From assembly GCF_000711695.1 (NCBI RefSeq), contig NW_013547020.1, forward strand, positions 1 to 64,000: a stretch of 64,000 nt of DNA, given 5' to 3'. Below, in pieces: positions 47,101-57,483 of the stretch (the stretch's first letter is position 1; every line of letters begins with the position of its first letter). The stretch comes from Tilletiaria anomala UBC 951. Lineage: Eukaryota > Basidiomycota > Exobasidiomycetes > Georgefischeriales > Tilletiariaceae. The notes beneath the pieces are model-generated. The model did no database searches. It worked only from the letters and a program-made list of their open reading frames with translations, and had not been told where the DNA came from. The position numbers were made by a program, and so were the translations under genes.

Positions 47101-48154
47101 CCGCTGGCGCTGGCGTCTGCGAGCGAGCTGCTGCCATCGTGCTCGTGATCAAGCCCGTGGCTATGACGGTGATGATGGCGATGCTGCATCTGTAGGTCGT
47201 TGGCCGCATGTTGCAGCAGGTCGACGGCGGCGGTGTTGAGCGGCATGCCGCCGGCCATGTCCGGAAGCATCGACAGGCTCGCAGCGGCAGCGTCGGCAGC
47301 AGTGCCGCTGGCTACGTCGTCCGAACGGCCGGCACCGGCGACAAGGTGGCCGGAGATGAGCTGCTGTGCTTCCGGCGGTGTCGTCGGATGCGTCTCGGGT
47401 TCCGCCGGCGTTGGAACGGGGAAGGGTGCTGGCCGCTGTACGGCCGTGCCGGAGCGATGCGATCGTGACCTCAAGTTGGAAGAAGTCGAGGAAGAAGAAG
47501 TGTTGTTGCTGTTGTGCGAATCTGCTGCAGTCACAGCTGCTGCTGGTGGCACAGTACCATAGGCCGCTGCTGCGGTCGCAGCTGCTGCAGCCGCTTTCCT
47601 CGCCTCGTGCTCCTCCCTGCGCTTCTCCTCACGCCTTGCCTCTATGACGGCAAGGTGGCTCTCGAGGACCTTGACAGTGACGGGGATCATGCCAGCCTCT
47701 ACAACACGGGTGCGGACGGCCTCGCTGCCCCGAACACCAATGTTGACGACGCACTGGAATGCCAAGGACCACTTCCAGATGGCTTGCATCTCCTTGGTCG
47801 ACACGCCGCGGGAGGACGAGGCGGGCGCCTTGGGTACCTGGCGCAGGATGCGGATTAAGCGGTCGAGTCCGCCGTCGAGGGTGACCATCTCGCGGATGCG
47901 CGGCGAGGTTGAAGTGAGGTAGGCGAGGTGGTTGAGTGAGTTGATCAGCGGGAGCGTCGCCGTCGAGTCGATCGCTACGAGTAGGACGGGGAACGGGGTA
48001 TATGCGTGTGTAAGCACCTAACGAACCAAGGCGATGCAAGCAGCGGCTTGCAAGCTAGCAGAACAGTAGGCTTACCCCTTCGATCGTAGACGGCTGCGGT
48101 GATGCAGATGCAGGCCTTCCCCTGCGCAGGGTTACTAAAGTTAGACTGCCTCAT
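44184..48154 (-). CDS. MUB1/SamB-like MYND zinc-finger protein
   Basis: Model on the minus strand: exons 48154-48076 and 47974-44184, 1,289 residues. The first exon encodes MRQSNFSNPAQGKACICITAA, which is the family's conserved start, and the join gives YDRRAIDSTATLPLINSLNHL. Armadillo-like helices follow (TSPRIREMVTLDGGLDRL). A MYND zinc finger lies at about residues 664-709, with CANMQCGKW, CRRCRKAKYCSKQCQ and HRFWC. Yeast Mub1 works with the ubiquitin ligase Ubr2 to degrade Rpn4, the activator of proteasome genes; SamB in Aspergillus affects growth and septation. The protein is far longer than yeast Mub1 (620 residues) because of low-complexity tracts rich in Asn-Gly, Ala, Ser, His and Asp. 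Confidence 0.9.
46800..46870. repeat. coding hexanucleotide repeat (Asn-Gly tract)
   Basis: Repeated CCGTTA/CCATTG units on the plus strand encode alternating Gly-Asn on the minus strand within the MUB1-like protein. A second, shorter tract of the same kind lies near 46450-46475. Such tracts commonly vary in length between strains. Confidence 0.7.
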
Positions 48155-51100
48155 GTTGGGCTAGCGAGGAATAACGTCCAAGACCAATGAATTCGTCTCT
48201 TCTGTCCTTGCTTTTTACGATGTCGGCGCGACTTCACGTAGACGTCTGCCTACTTTCTTTTCCTTTCCTTTCCTGTCCCTTCCTGTCCTGTCTTGTCCTT
48301 TACTTGTCACCCCTCTGGGACGAGCGAGCAAAAGATGTGGGCGGCGGGATGCTGCCGCACTGCTGCTTCCACTGTCGCTGCCGCTACCGCTACCAAACCC
48401 CCACCACCACGCAACTGCAGGCCGTATCTTACGCTGCAGCTCGGGAAGCGGCTGGGTTTTGAGTCTACGAGGATGACATGGCGAAGGGTGTGTGTGTGTG
48501 TGTGTTTGTGTGGGTATAAACGACAACGGGTGCGGTGACTGGATGTGGGCGGGGATGATGGCGGGACGAATTGGCTGGCCGAGAGGTGGTGGTGGTGACT
48601 GCTGGTTGGATTCTATTGGGGATGGACCGCTAAGCTGGGCGCCAGGAGGGAGAGATGACTCGCACAGTAGGGTGGTCTGTTCTTTTTTTCTTTTTTCTTT
48701 TCCCCTTTCTTTTTTCCTTGCTCCTTTCTCCTCTCTCTCTGTGCAGGGCAGCGGTGCGCAGTCACAAGTCGCTTGAGCGTGTGCGATTGCGTGCGTACCA
48801 GGCGGGCGGGCGGCGGCTGTGGCAGGCTGGCTTGCCTAGCTGGTCTGGTCTGGCCTACGGGGCTGCTGACTTGGGAAAAGCCCGCTTTCCAATTGCAGCC
48901 AAATATCATATAAAAGAGGCGCGCACAGCAAGACTTATGTCTCTGATCAATGCAGGCGCGGACATGGCACCCCAGACGCAGGCTGACTCGATCCAAGCAA
49001 ACTAGCCAGCGTCGGCAGTGATAGACACGAGCACCTCCACAGACCCAGTCACAGCAGTACACACTCCATGTGATTGAAATACATACCTACAGCGTATACA
49101 CACATACACACTGTGCACAGTCGAGGTGACGTGTACGCATTCGCAAGCGCATCGACGGGCGTAGACGGTCTTCTAGTGCAACACACATACATCGAGTCTG
49201 GGAATCGCTGACGACGGGGCGGGCTTCATACATACTCCTACTCACTTTGGTCGAAATATGTACAAGTACATAGATGGCCCGTGCCAGCATCCAGGCCGAT
49301 CCACCAGACTGATAGGAGCGCCGAGTCCAAGTGTAGTGGGGGAAGCAAGCAGGTGCTGTTTGCTCGCACGCGTTCAGCGCACTACAGGCGGTTTCTGCGT
49401 TGCTGACTGCTAGCGAGGCGAGGGTTGTTACTTGTGAGCCGGTTAGGCGTCTGGCCAAACAGAAAGCGGGAGGGCGGGGGACTGGCGGGGACTGGCACTG
49501 CGTCACTCTGGCCTGCTGAGCATCGCTCGCCAAGCAAGCAGCATGCACAATCCCCTTCTTACCTCAACAGTAGTCTGCACCCCTGCAGCAGCAGGCGAAC
49601 TTTGATTACGCACTGCTCAGCCTCCCGAGGCTCCGCACCCACCCCCCTCCCCCGCGCCCCCGGTCCAATTCTCGGACTAAAGGGGAGGGCCACCTGGCAT
49701 TCATATCCAGTGATTGAATTATCCTTCGGATACGGCTGCTTTCCTGGTTTCTCTAGCCTGGACAGTCCTGGACGGGTCTGGACCTTACTAACCCGACCTC
49801 ATCACGTCTTTCTCCGACCACAGACTGGCCCGCGAAGCGCGAGCCGCCGCAAAGGAATGGCAGTAGAGCAGAGGAGAGCAGCTCTCGATCACTGGCGCTC
49901 GCCACGCAGAGCCTGTGCTTGTGCACTGCGCATCCATCAGCGGATGCGCTGGCATATCTGGCAATGAACGCTCCCGCACAAGGTATTCAACATATGTGCA
50001 AATACCCAAGAGCTGCATCGCAAGCAGCCGTAGAACACGACGTCGAACCGCTGTGTATGACCGGCATGGCAGTAGCCTGGCGATTACAGGGTGTGGAGTC
50101 GGCAGTGTGCACTGAGTGCATTGTGCGTGACCCGACGGACTGAAGATGACCTTTCGTATCCATAATTCATCGATGAGTCCTGCACAGTGCACACTGCACA
50201 CACTCCCTGCGCTCACTGCGCAAGCACGACGTCATTAGCTCGTTGCAGCTTTACCGGCTGACTTGTCTCGAATGTCGACGTCGAGACGCGCCTTTCTACG
50301 TCCTGTGGGCTGTGTCTGGACTGTGGCTTGCTGTGGCATGTAAGATACGAGTATGCACGTATACAGACACTCCAAAGGTCAAAGGGGATGGAAAAAAGTA
50401 GTCTGACAAACAAACAAGAATCGTTGCATTGTGGACTCATGGTAAACCGTAGATCGCAACGAGTGGAGTACGGCATATATGGGGCTGGAAGTTGGGGATG
50501 GAATGACTGATTCACTGGTGACAAGAATATCGGTGCTGAGTAGATCACCTGCTTTGTATACCGTATAATGAAGAGTAACGGGTAACGGATGCTCCCTCGC
50601 CTATACTGATTCATGGTGTGGTGAACGCGCTCCTCGTCGCGTACGCCGCAGACATACGCACATGACCGTGGCAGACGAGCAGACCTTGTCCTCCGTACGA
50701 CGGTTGCATCAGGTCTACTGTATGTATCTCGTTGAAGTCTGCATTCTGAAATCAGAGTCCAGAAAAGATGGGGACAGGATGCGCTCTTTCTTGCTGCGTG
50801 CGTACGTTTGTATGTGACGTGGACAGCTACAATACCCCTCGGGGAAAAAGGGGAAAGGAAAGAGAAGGACGAAAACCCGAATTGGATCATGGCGAGGCTG
50901 TATGTATGGATGGATGGGTGTGTGTATGGAATGCTCGGATGAAGTATATCTGCGAAGACGAACCTGGACTGTCTATTGGAGTTTATACGAAGGTCAATGT
51001 GCGTATGTATGGTTGCACTGCGAATGTGATTGCTTGCCTTTCTTGGGAGATCGAGTACTGCAAAGGGTCGGCTTGGGAAGAGCTATCGGAGGCGGCGAGA

Positions 51101-51306
51101 ACGAGTGTCGGTCTTGTGAAGCCAAAGTGGTATGATGATGAGGACGATGACGATGCGGGTGATGATGAGGAGAAGCTATGGATGAGATAGCTGAGCTCCT
51201 CATTGGAATCAGCTTTGCTATGTCGTGAAAGCGGTTCGCGGGCGTGAAGAGGTTCGTTTCAAAATCGTAAGCTGAGAGTGTAGGGACATATCTCAAATAC
51301 CTGGCC
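48155..51306. other. long intergenic region with simple-sequence tracts
   Basis: About 3.2 kb with no supported gene. It holds pyrimidine-rich tracts (48250-48300 and 48675-48740), a GT repeat at 48488-48514 and TATA-like or CATACA-rich stretches near 49080-49110. Frames such as the one at 50213-50890 on the minus strand have random-looking composition and non-ATG starts. The left part should contain the MUB1-like promoter and the right part the 3' end of the coiled-coil gene. Confidence 0.45.
48488..48514. repeat. (GT)n microsatellite
   Basis: About twelve GT dinucleotides with one T interruption lie upstream of the MUB1-like gene. Confidence 0.8.
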
Positions 51307-51438
51307 TCAATTGGGCCGTTGCTGGATCGATGCACCCGTAGTCGTGCCGAGGATACGCCTTGGTCCTCGCCTGCCGAGCAAAGGCGCAAAAATGTGAAAG
51401 GAGTCAGCTCCGATGGGACACACGAATCAGGACCATAC

Positions 51439-54400
51439 TTACGAGAAAGCATATGCGCAAGCACATAGCAGAACGCTTGCGAACGCGATCCACGTCGTCA
51501 GCCAGACGAACACTTCAACGCTGGCGACTTCGACGCGCGTCTTGACCACGCTTGGTCGGTACCTCGCCCGCGTCGAGACGGGCCAGTAGTCTGCACCTCT
51601 CCTGCCAGGGCGGCGCTTCGACGGTTCGAGATCGACGACTTCAAAGTCATCCTCCTCCTCTCCCTTCACCTCTCCACTGCCGCCTTGCTCATCATCACCG
51701 GCTATAACAGCGGCAGGATGTAGATCCAGGGAATAGTGTCTCGAGCCGCGCTCCCTGATGCTGTCGAATCTGCGTTCAGGAGACTCGCCCAGTGGAGTGT
51801 CCGCCACCAGCGACTGCTCACCGGCGCGCTGCTGCAGTTGCGACCGCGAGCCGGGCAATTGCAAACACTTCGCGTGGCGACTGCCGCAGGTGCTGTGTCC
51901 AGCCTGCTCCTCTTCCAACTGACGCAAAGCGCGTCGACGGCGGGAGGGTGTCAATGCGAGCGCCTTGGTCGTTGCCTCGCTCAAATGCGCGTGCCTGGCT
52001 TTCAGCGAGCCGCCATACGGGTCAGTCGCTGCGACCGCACGCTCAAAATCGAGTCGGCGCCGACGGAGGAGCCTCGTCAGCTGCTCTTCCTCCTCCAGCT
52101 GCTCGGCCGACTGGATGGCGAGGTGCGCAGAGCTCATCAGACTGCCGCCACCGTTGTCGCGTACCTTTCCCTTTCCCTTGCCCTTGCCGCTGCGGTGTGA
52201 GCCTTTCGGCGCTTGTGACGGCAGTGGCGGTGGGGCGATGCCGAGCGCGCGCTTAACGGCCACGGCGAGCATATCGCGCTTGCCCGGTTTGGGCGGCGGC
52301 AGCGCGAGGCCGTACTGCTGTGCCTGCTTCAGCGTGATCGGCTTGCCAAAGTCCTCGTCGTCCGCCCAGAACACCGGCTGAAGCGACGCAGCGCGATCGA
52401 GAAGATCGTAACCGTCACTGCTTGCGTGCTGGCCCGTGAAGGTGCCACCGGGTAGCAGGTCCTCGTTCCCGCGCCAGTTGCCGTCATCTTCGGGGGTAAG
52501 GGTGTGGAGCAAATAGCTTTCGGCACCGTGGCCCCACGCGACGAGATCGCTAGCTTGCAGTTGCTCCGGGAAACGCAGAGCAGCAATGTCAGAGTGGTTA
52601 TCATCGTCCGCGCTCTCCGCCGGTGCCGACTTGGTGCGATGCCGTCGCCGCGTGAGCGCCGAGAGGTGCGTCGAGGTCAATGCGACGTCATGTACCTCAG
52701 GCGGCGTGTCCTGCTCCTCCCGCTGCTGCGTCAGCTCTTCTGCCTGCTGCATCAGGTCCGCCAGTTCGGTTGCACGACTGGCGTCAGTCGGCAGCACAAA
52801 TTTGGCGAAGTCGTCAAAAGAAGGCTCGACAGAGTGCTCGTGCCCGTAGACGGAGCCAATTTCGCTTGCGAGCGATTGACGGACCTGCTGCAGGTCCTCA
52901 AGCTTCGCCAGCAGCGAAGGGCTGATGCTCGCCATCGATGTCATCGAGCTGGTGACCCCCATTTCAATGTCGCCCATGCTCGACGACGGCGATAGCCCAT
53001 CGAACGCAGCGAAGCGGCGCGCAGGCGAGGAGCCACTCGGCGAGGGCGTAGGCGATGGGTCGTAATCATCCATCAGATCGCGTTTCGACTGCTGCTGCTG
53101 CTGCCCTTGCTGCTCGTGTTGCCGAAAAGGCGGCGAAAGCTGAAACGTTGGCGGCTGCGGAATGATGTTGTGCGCTGAGCTCGGCTGCAAAAAGTTGTCG
53201 CTGAGCCTGCGAGGGTGAGGTGCGCCGCCGCCGCCAAGCTGATCTCCTCCACCCACCTCCCGGCCGCCATCGCGCAGATCTTCCATGCTCGGCGTGATAT
53301 GGATCTTAGGCTTGCCGATGGAGAGGTTCGACGCGCGGCGGCGACGGCCGTAGCCGCTCGCCTTGCCGGAGCGGGACGAGCCGGTGCTGCTGCTGCTGCC
53401 GCCGCCGCCGCCGCTGGCGCTCGCGTTGCTGCTGGTGCGGCTGGCAGCGAGGCTGGTCTCGGTGAACGACCGGGTCAGCTTGGCAAGTTCATGCGAGCTG
53501 CGCTCACTGCGCATGGCCACCTGGACCGTGCGACGAGTCTCGATGACGTGTCTGTTGCCCGGCGCCCGGCGCATGCGCGGCCGTGCTGCGCCACGCCTCT
53601 TGCCTGCAGGCACGGACGCAGCAGTAGCGGCAGCGTCGCCGCTGCTCCCTGCTGCGGCGCGCTCATCAATTCCAACGTCGCCAGACATAACACTAGCTGT
53701 CTCGACGGCCTCGTACGCGTCGCGGATGCGTTCGCCCTCCTCGATCGCCCTGCCGAGCTTGCCATCCATCTCGGAGCCGGCCTTGGCGATGGCAGCGTTT
53801 GCCTCCTCCAACTCCTTGATCTTGGCAAGGAGCTGCGAGACGAGCGCATGCTCCGTGTCGCCCTGTCCGCTCGATCCCGCGACGCTCAGGACAGCGGACA
53901 GTTCGCTACGGACAGAGACAGAGCGCGTGGGCGACGGCTGCCCGCTCGCAGCGTCGAGGTGCTGCTGGATGCTGCGGTATTGGTGCGACAAGTGCGTCGG
54001 CGTGAGCGAGGCCGCGACCTTACAGAGATCGGACATGCTCGTCTGCCGCGGCGCAAAGTCGTCTCGGTTGGGACTCGTGATCGCTCGCCCGGCCAGGTCG
54101 TTCCACGCCCGCTGATCGGGGAGCGGGCCTCGGCGCCTCCATTTCTTGGCAGAGCCTCTGCTGTTGGCCGTGTCGCCGTGATTGCCGAGCCTGTGGCGCT
54201 GTTCTTCGAGTTCTGCGTTGCGCTGCATGACGGCCTCTAGCTCGTCCTTGAGGCTCTGCAGCTCCTTATCCAGCGTCCGGAGTTTCCGGCCACCGTCCCT
54301 CTTCTGCTCCTCGGCTTCGGCCTGCAGCTCGGCTAAACGGCTGACGAGGGCATCGTTCTCGTCGCTCAGGATGTGCAGTTGCCGCTCCGTGTCGGCTGAA

Positions 54401-55329
54401 AGGGCCTGCAGATGCATGTAGGAGCTCTGCGAGTGCGGCATCGACCTGTTCTGCTTGGAGGCAATGGGCACTCCAAGCGGGGAGACCGGCTGCGAGAGGA
54501 TGACACCGTCTGTCTTGGGACTGGGCGGGAAGAGTGTGAGCGGCGCTGACCTGGCCTCGACATTGTCAGTGGACTGGCTGGAAAGGATGACGGTCTGATC
54601 GGCGGCACGGTCAAAATAGCCGTGTATGCTCGCGTTAGATCCAGAAGCAAGCGGTGTTTGATCGGCACCTCGGTACTCGGAATCCGTGGTGGGAGGCGAG
54701 TTGCTGAGCTCTCCAGCATCGCTTTCGTTTTTCTGGCCAGCCAAAATGCCTTGATGCCTGGACCGAAGGCTGAGGTTCTTTTCCAGCAGCGCTTTGCCGA
54801 TCGCAGCTGCCAAGCCCAGATCCCTCTCCCTCTCTTTGATCACGCGGTTTGCCTTGACAAGCATCGCCTCGAGCTCTTCCCTCGGCAAGCCTCCGACCCA
54901 GCTGTCTGCCTCGCCCTCGTCTTCGTCCTTGTCCTCGTCGCTGTCGCTCGACGCGAAACGCTCATTGATGACGTCACTATCAGACGAAAAGCCTTCCATG
55001 CCGTCGCGCCTGCCCAAATTTTGTTTTGAATGTGGAGACAAGTCCAAGTTGCCCATGGATGCGCTGTGCCGAATGCCAGGATGTCGATTTAAGATGGGAC
55101 TCTCGCTGGCAGCAGCCTGCCTCTGCAGCAGCGCTGCCAAATCGACCTGCAGGTCGAGGTCGAGGTCGAGTTCTGCATCCAGGCCACCAAGCGCCTGCCT
55201 TCCGGCGCTACTGCTATTGATCGACTGTTTTTTGACAGGGCTTTCGTCAGAGTCGACGGTTGCTTCGCGGTGCCCGGAAGCCTTGCGCAGAGCGCTGGGC
55301 TTAGGAGGACGCTGGCGCATTGGCATCAT
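51439..55329 (-). CDS. coiled-coil protein with BICD-related CC1 box and C-terminal membrane anchor
   Basis: A single open frame on the minus strand from ATG 55329, 1,296 residues. The codon before it is GTG, preceded by a stop. At about residues 165-187 is ERDLGLAAAIGKALLEKN, closely resembling the CC1 box (AAxxG) with which Bicaudal-D-related adaptors bind the dynein light intermediate chain. A second coiled coil spans about 300-380, and another helical stretch lies near 500-545. The rest is mostly disordered, rich in Ser, with acidic tracts. A hydrophobic segment, VFVWLTTWIAFASVLLCACA, sits at the very C-terminus, as in a tail-anchored membrane protein. The inferred role is linking an organelle membrane to dynein. 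A GTAAGT overlaps the stop; splicing there to 51370 would add 20 residues and end at 51307. Confidence 0.8.
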   Translation of the reverse strand: MMPMRQRPPKPSALRKASGHREATVDSDESPVKKQSINSSSAGRQALGGLDAELDLDLDLQVDLAALLQRQAAASESPILNRHPGIRHSASMGNLDLSPHSKQNLGRRDGMEGFSSDSDVINERFASSDSDEDKDEDEGEADSWVGGLPREELEAMLVKANRVIKERERDLGLAAAIGKALLEKNLSLRSRHQGILAGQKNESDAGELSNSPPTTDSEYRGADQTPLASGSNASIHGYFDRAADQTVILSSQSTDNVEARSAPLTLFPPSPKTDGVILSQPVSPLGVPIASKQNRSMPHSQSSYMHLQALSADTERQLHILSDENDALVSRLAELQAEAEEQKRDGGRKLRTLDKELQSLKDELEAVMQRNAELEEQRHRLGNHGDTANSRGSAKKWRRRGPLPDQRAWNDLAGRAITSPNRDDFAPRQTSMSDLCKVAASLTPTHLSHQYRSIQQHLDAASGQPSPTRSVSVRSELSAVLSVAGSSGQGDTEHALVSQLLAKIKELEEANAAIAKAGSEMDGKLGRAIEEGERIRDAYEAVETASVMSGDVGIDERAAAGSSGDAAATAASVPAGKRRGAARPRMRRAPGNRHVIETRRTVQVAMRSERSSHELAKLTRSFTETSLAASRTSSNASASGGGGGSSSSTGSSRSGKASGYGRRRRASNLSIGKPKIHITPSMEDLRDGGREVGGGDQLGGGGAPHPRRLSDNFLQPSSAHNIIPQPPTFQLSPPFRQHEQQGQQQQQSKRDLMDDYDPSPTPSPSGSSPARRFAAFDGLSPSSSMGDIEMGVTSSMTSMASISPSLLAKLEDLQQVRQSLASEIGSVYGHEHSVEPSFDDFAKFVLPTDASRATELADLMQQAEELTQQREEQDTPPEVHDVALTSTHLSALTRRRHRTKSAPAESADDDNHSDIAALRFPEQLQASDLVAWGHGAESYLLHTLTPEDDGNWRGNEDLLPGGTFTGQHASSDGYDLLDRAASLQPVFWADDEDFGKPITLKQAQQYGLALPPPKPGKRDMLAVAVKRALGIAPPPLPSQAPKGSHRSGKGKGKGKVRDNGGGSLMSSAHLAIQSAEQLEEEEQLTRLLRRRRLDFERAVAATDPYGGSLKARHAHLSEATTKALALTPSRRRRALRQLEEEQAGHSTCGSRHAKCLQLPGSRSQLQQRAGEQSLVADTPLGESPERRFDSIRERGSRHYSLDLHPAAVIAGDDEQGGSGEVKGEEEDDFEVVDLEPSKRRPGRRGADYWPVSTRARYRPSVVKTRVEVASVEVFVWLTTWIAFASVLLCACAYAFS

Positions 55330-57483
55330 CACTTATCTCGGACCACTCGTCGCCTCTACCAGAGGCTTTAGCCTCGAGTGCACGACCGCTGCTCGACAAG
55401 CATGAAGGAAGCGTCAATGACACCCGTTAGCCCGCAAAAGGTGAGCCAGCGACGTGCGCCTTTTGTTTGTCGACTTACAGCAGAAGGGATGAGGTGAGGG
55501 ACCAGGATAGGTCTCCGTATCCAGCGGGTGTGCGGGTCCCGCGGGGGGGGGCAAAGCGCGGCGGCGTGACCTTGATCCTACGGCGGCGGGTGTGTACTTT
55601 GTGATGCAGCCTGCAGCTTGCCGTGCCCAATGGGGTTTGGACAAGGTGCTGGTCAGAACAAAGGAGCTGGCTGGCTGGTCAAAAACCCAAGGGTGTGAGC
55701 GTGCGGTCCTAGGGAGGCGGGAGTCGGAAGAGCTTGGTGGGTGAAGCCTTGTCACGTCAATTCTGGGTGAGGGGGTGGGGACTCTGACCTCTGCTCGTGC
55801 CCCTGCTTTCACGTGGTAGCGAGGTTAAGGCAGGAGGCACTAGCGCGCACGACGCGTCCACCGCAGAACACCAAGCGGCGGAGAGGAAAGGGGCGGTGCC
55901 GCTGCCACAGTCAGTCCACAGTCCACACGCAGAGCAACACGTCCAACACTTGTTTCCTCCCCTCACGAAAAGAGGCCAAAACTCAAACACAACACACACC
56001 AGACACCAGACAGAACACGACTGCTGATCAGTACAGTGTGGCCTGGCAAAAGGGACGAACATTGGGTGACGGTGTCCTCGTTGATCACTCATCCGCCTCC
56101 TCTCAACGCAGCCTGCCGCGCTCGGGTGGATTTACGATTGTCGCGATACTTCAACACGTGGGCCTCGGCCAGCTTGCCTTGCCTTGGCATATCGCTATGT
56201 TGATGGCAGGTTATCACAGACATGCAGCCGCCCACGCGGTATTCGAACTCGTAGACCCCTGTCAACGTACAGGTAGCAGCCCATTCATCAACTCTTCTTC
56301 TTCCGGTTCGTTCCGTCGTGCAAGTGAGAAAGAACGCGCGACTTACTTGCATATACAGCCTGCGCTACATAATTGTGTCTCTCATAGCGTGCCAATGTCA
56401 TATATACATACGTGGGTCGAACATCCGCGAGCTTGGAAGCACGCGGCGCCGCTGGCGGCTGCAGCCTGGGACAGGCGCCCGGAAGCCCAACGCAAGTTGG
56501 CCCGGCTGTGTATGCACATAGCTTGCGGCTGCCTGTGATCGCCGATCATCTGTGATGCCTCCTATCATCAGCAGCATGGCAGGAAAGGCACACCTGAAAC
56601 TTTGATCGTCTCGAAGGTGATAGGAGCAAATCTCGCAAGTCAAAGCTGATCGAATGGCAGCGATGGCGACTGTCGGACGCGCCACTGACGCATAACATAA
56701 TAATATCCCACGCGACCCTTCAACGGTCGCAACGTCAGAATTGCGCCAGGGGTTATGGGGGTTAGGGTCTCCAGTAAGCATTGCAAGGAAAAGTCATCCT
56801 GTCCTCGCAACATTACGTATTGAATCCCCTGTCACGTGCACATGTACTCGAGCATGTAGAGATAGAACAAAGCGATAATAATAACCTTGAGATAAGACTG
56901 AAACCGTCAACGTCGAGCGCTAAAGCGTCTGTGGCCTGTCATGAGCACAGACGGCAGCGTCTGAGTGTCAATCCACTATGTAGCCAAGTCAAGCGGCCAA
57001 GCGTTGCTATCAGCTTTCGGGTAGCAGCATTGGGCACAGACGATGATCTCGACATGTGTTCACTCTCCAACAAGCCATTTCCACGTCATCGCCCGTTCGC
57101 TGGATCGTTGTCGTTTTCGCACTTGGCAGCTCCTCGGTCATCCGCTTCATCAGCTGTCGCAGGGCTCCCTGATCCAAACCGTCGCGGAGCGCTTGCATCG
57201 CTTGGCCTACATAGTGCATACACACACTGACAATCTTCAATTTCAGAGCCATCGGGATTATAGCTGCAGCTGTGCAGTCAGCGGGCGTGCAGTCCCCCTT
57301 TTGATGAGTATTGCAGGCATCTTTATTGTATATACACTAGCTATGTTGTTTCCACGCTGTGGCAGGTAGGCAGCTATCCATTCAAAATGAATGTATTCCG
57401 AAGCGTCAATGGCAGATGCCTTGCCTGCTTGGCCCGTCCGATAAGAAATGCTCGCCACGTGGATGAGGGGTCATGCAATGGTA
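55330..57483. other. long intergenic region
   Basis: About 2.2 kb without a supported gene. It should contain the promoter of the coiled-coil gene and the 3' end of the folate gene. A run of nine or ten G lies near 55541-55550. A GGGGTTATGGGGGTTAGGG stretch near 56750 resembles telomere repeats but is a single imperfect copy. Confidence 0.45.

Noticed and set aside
50213-50890. 225-residue minus-strand frame between the MUB1-like and coiled-coil genes
   Set aside because: Starts at a non-ATG codon, has random-looking composition and no motif or splice partner.
50768-51190. 140-residue plus-strand frame with an acidic tail
   Set aside because: Lies opposite the expected 3' end of the coiled-coil gene and shows no domain; probably a chance frame.
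56750-56772. Telomere-like GGGGTTATGGGGGTTAGGG stretch
   Set aside because: A single imperfect copy without repeats around it; chance is sufficient.
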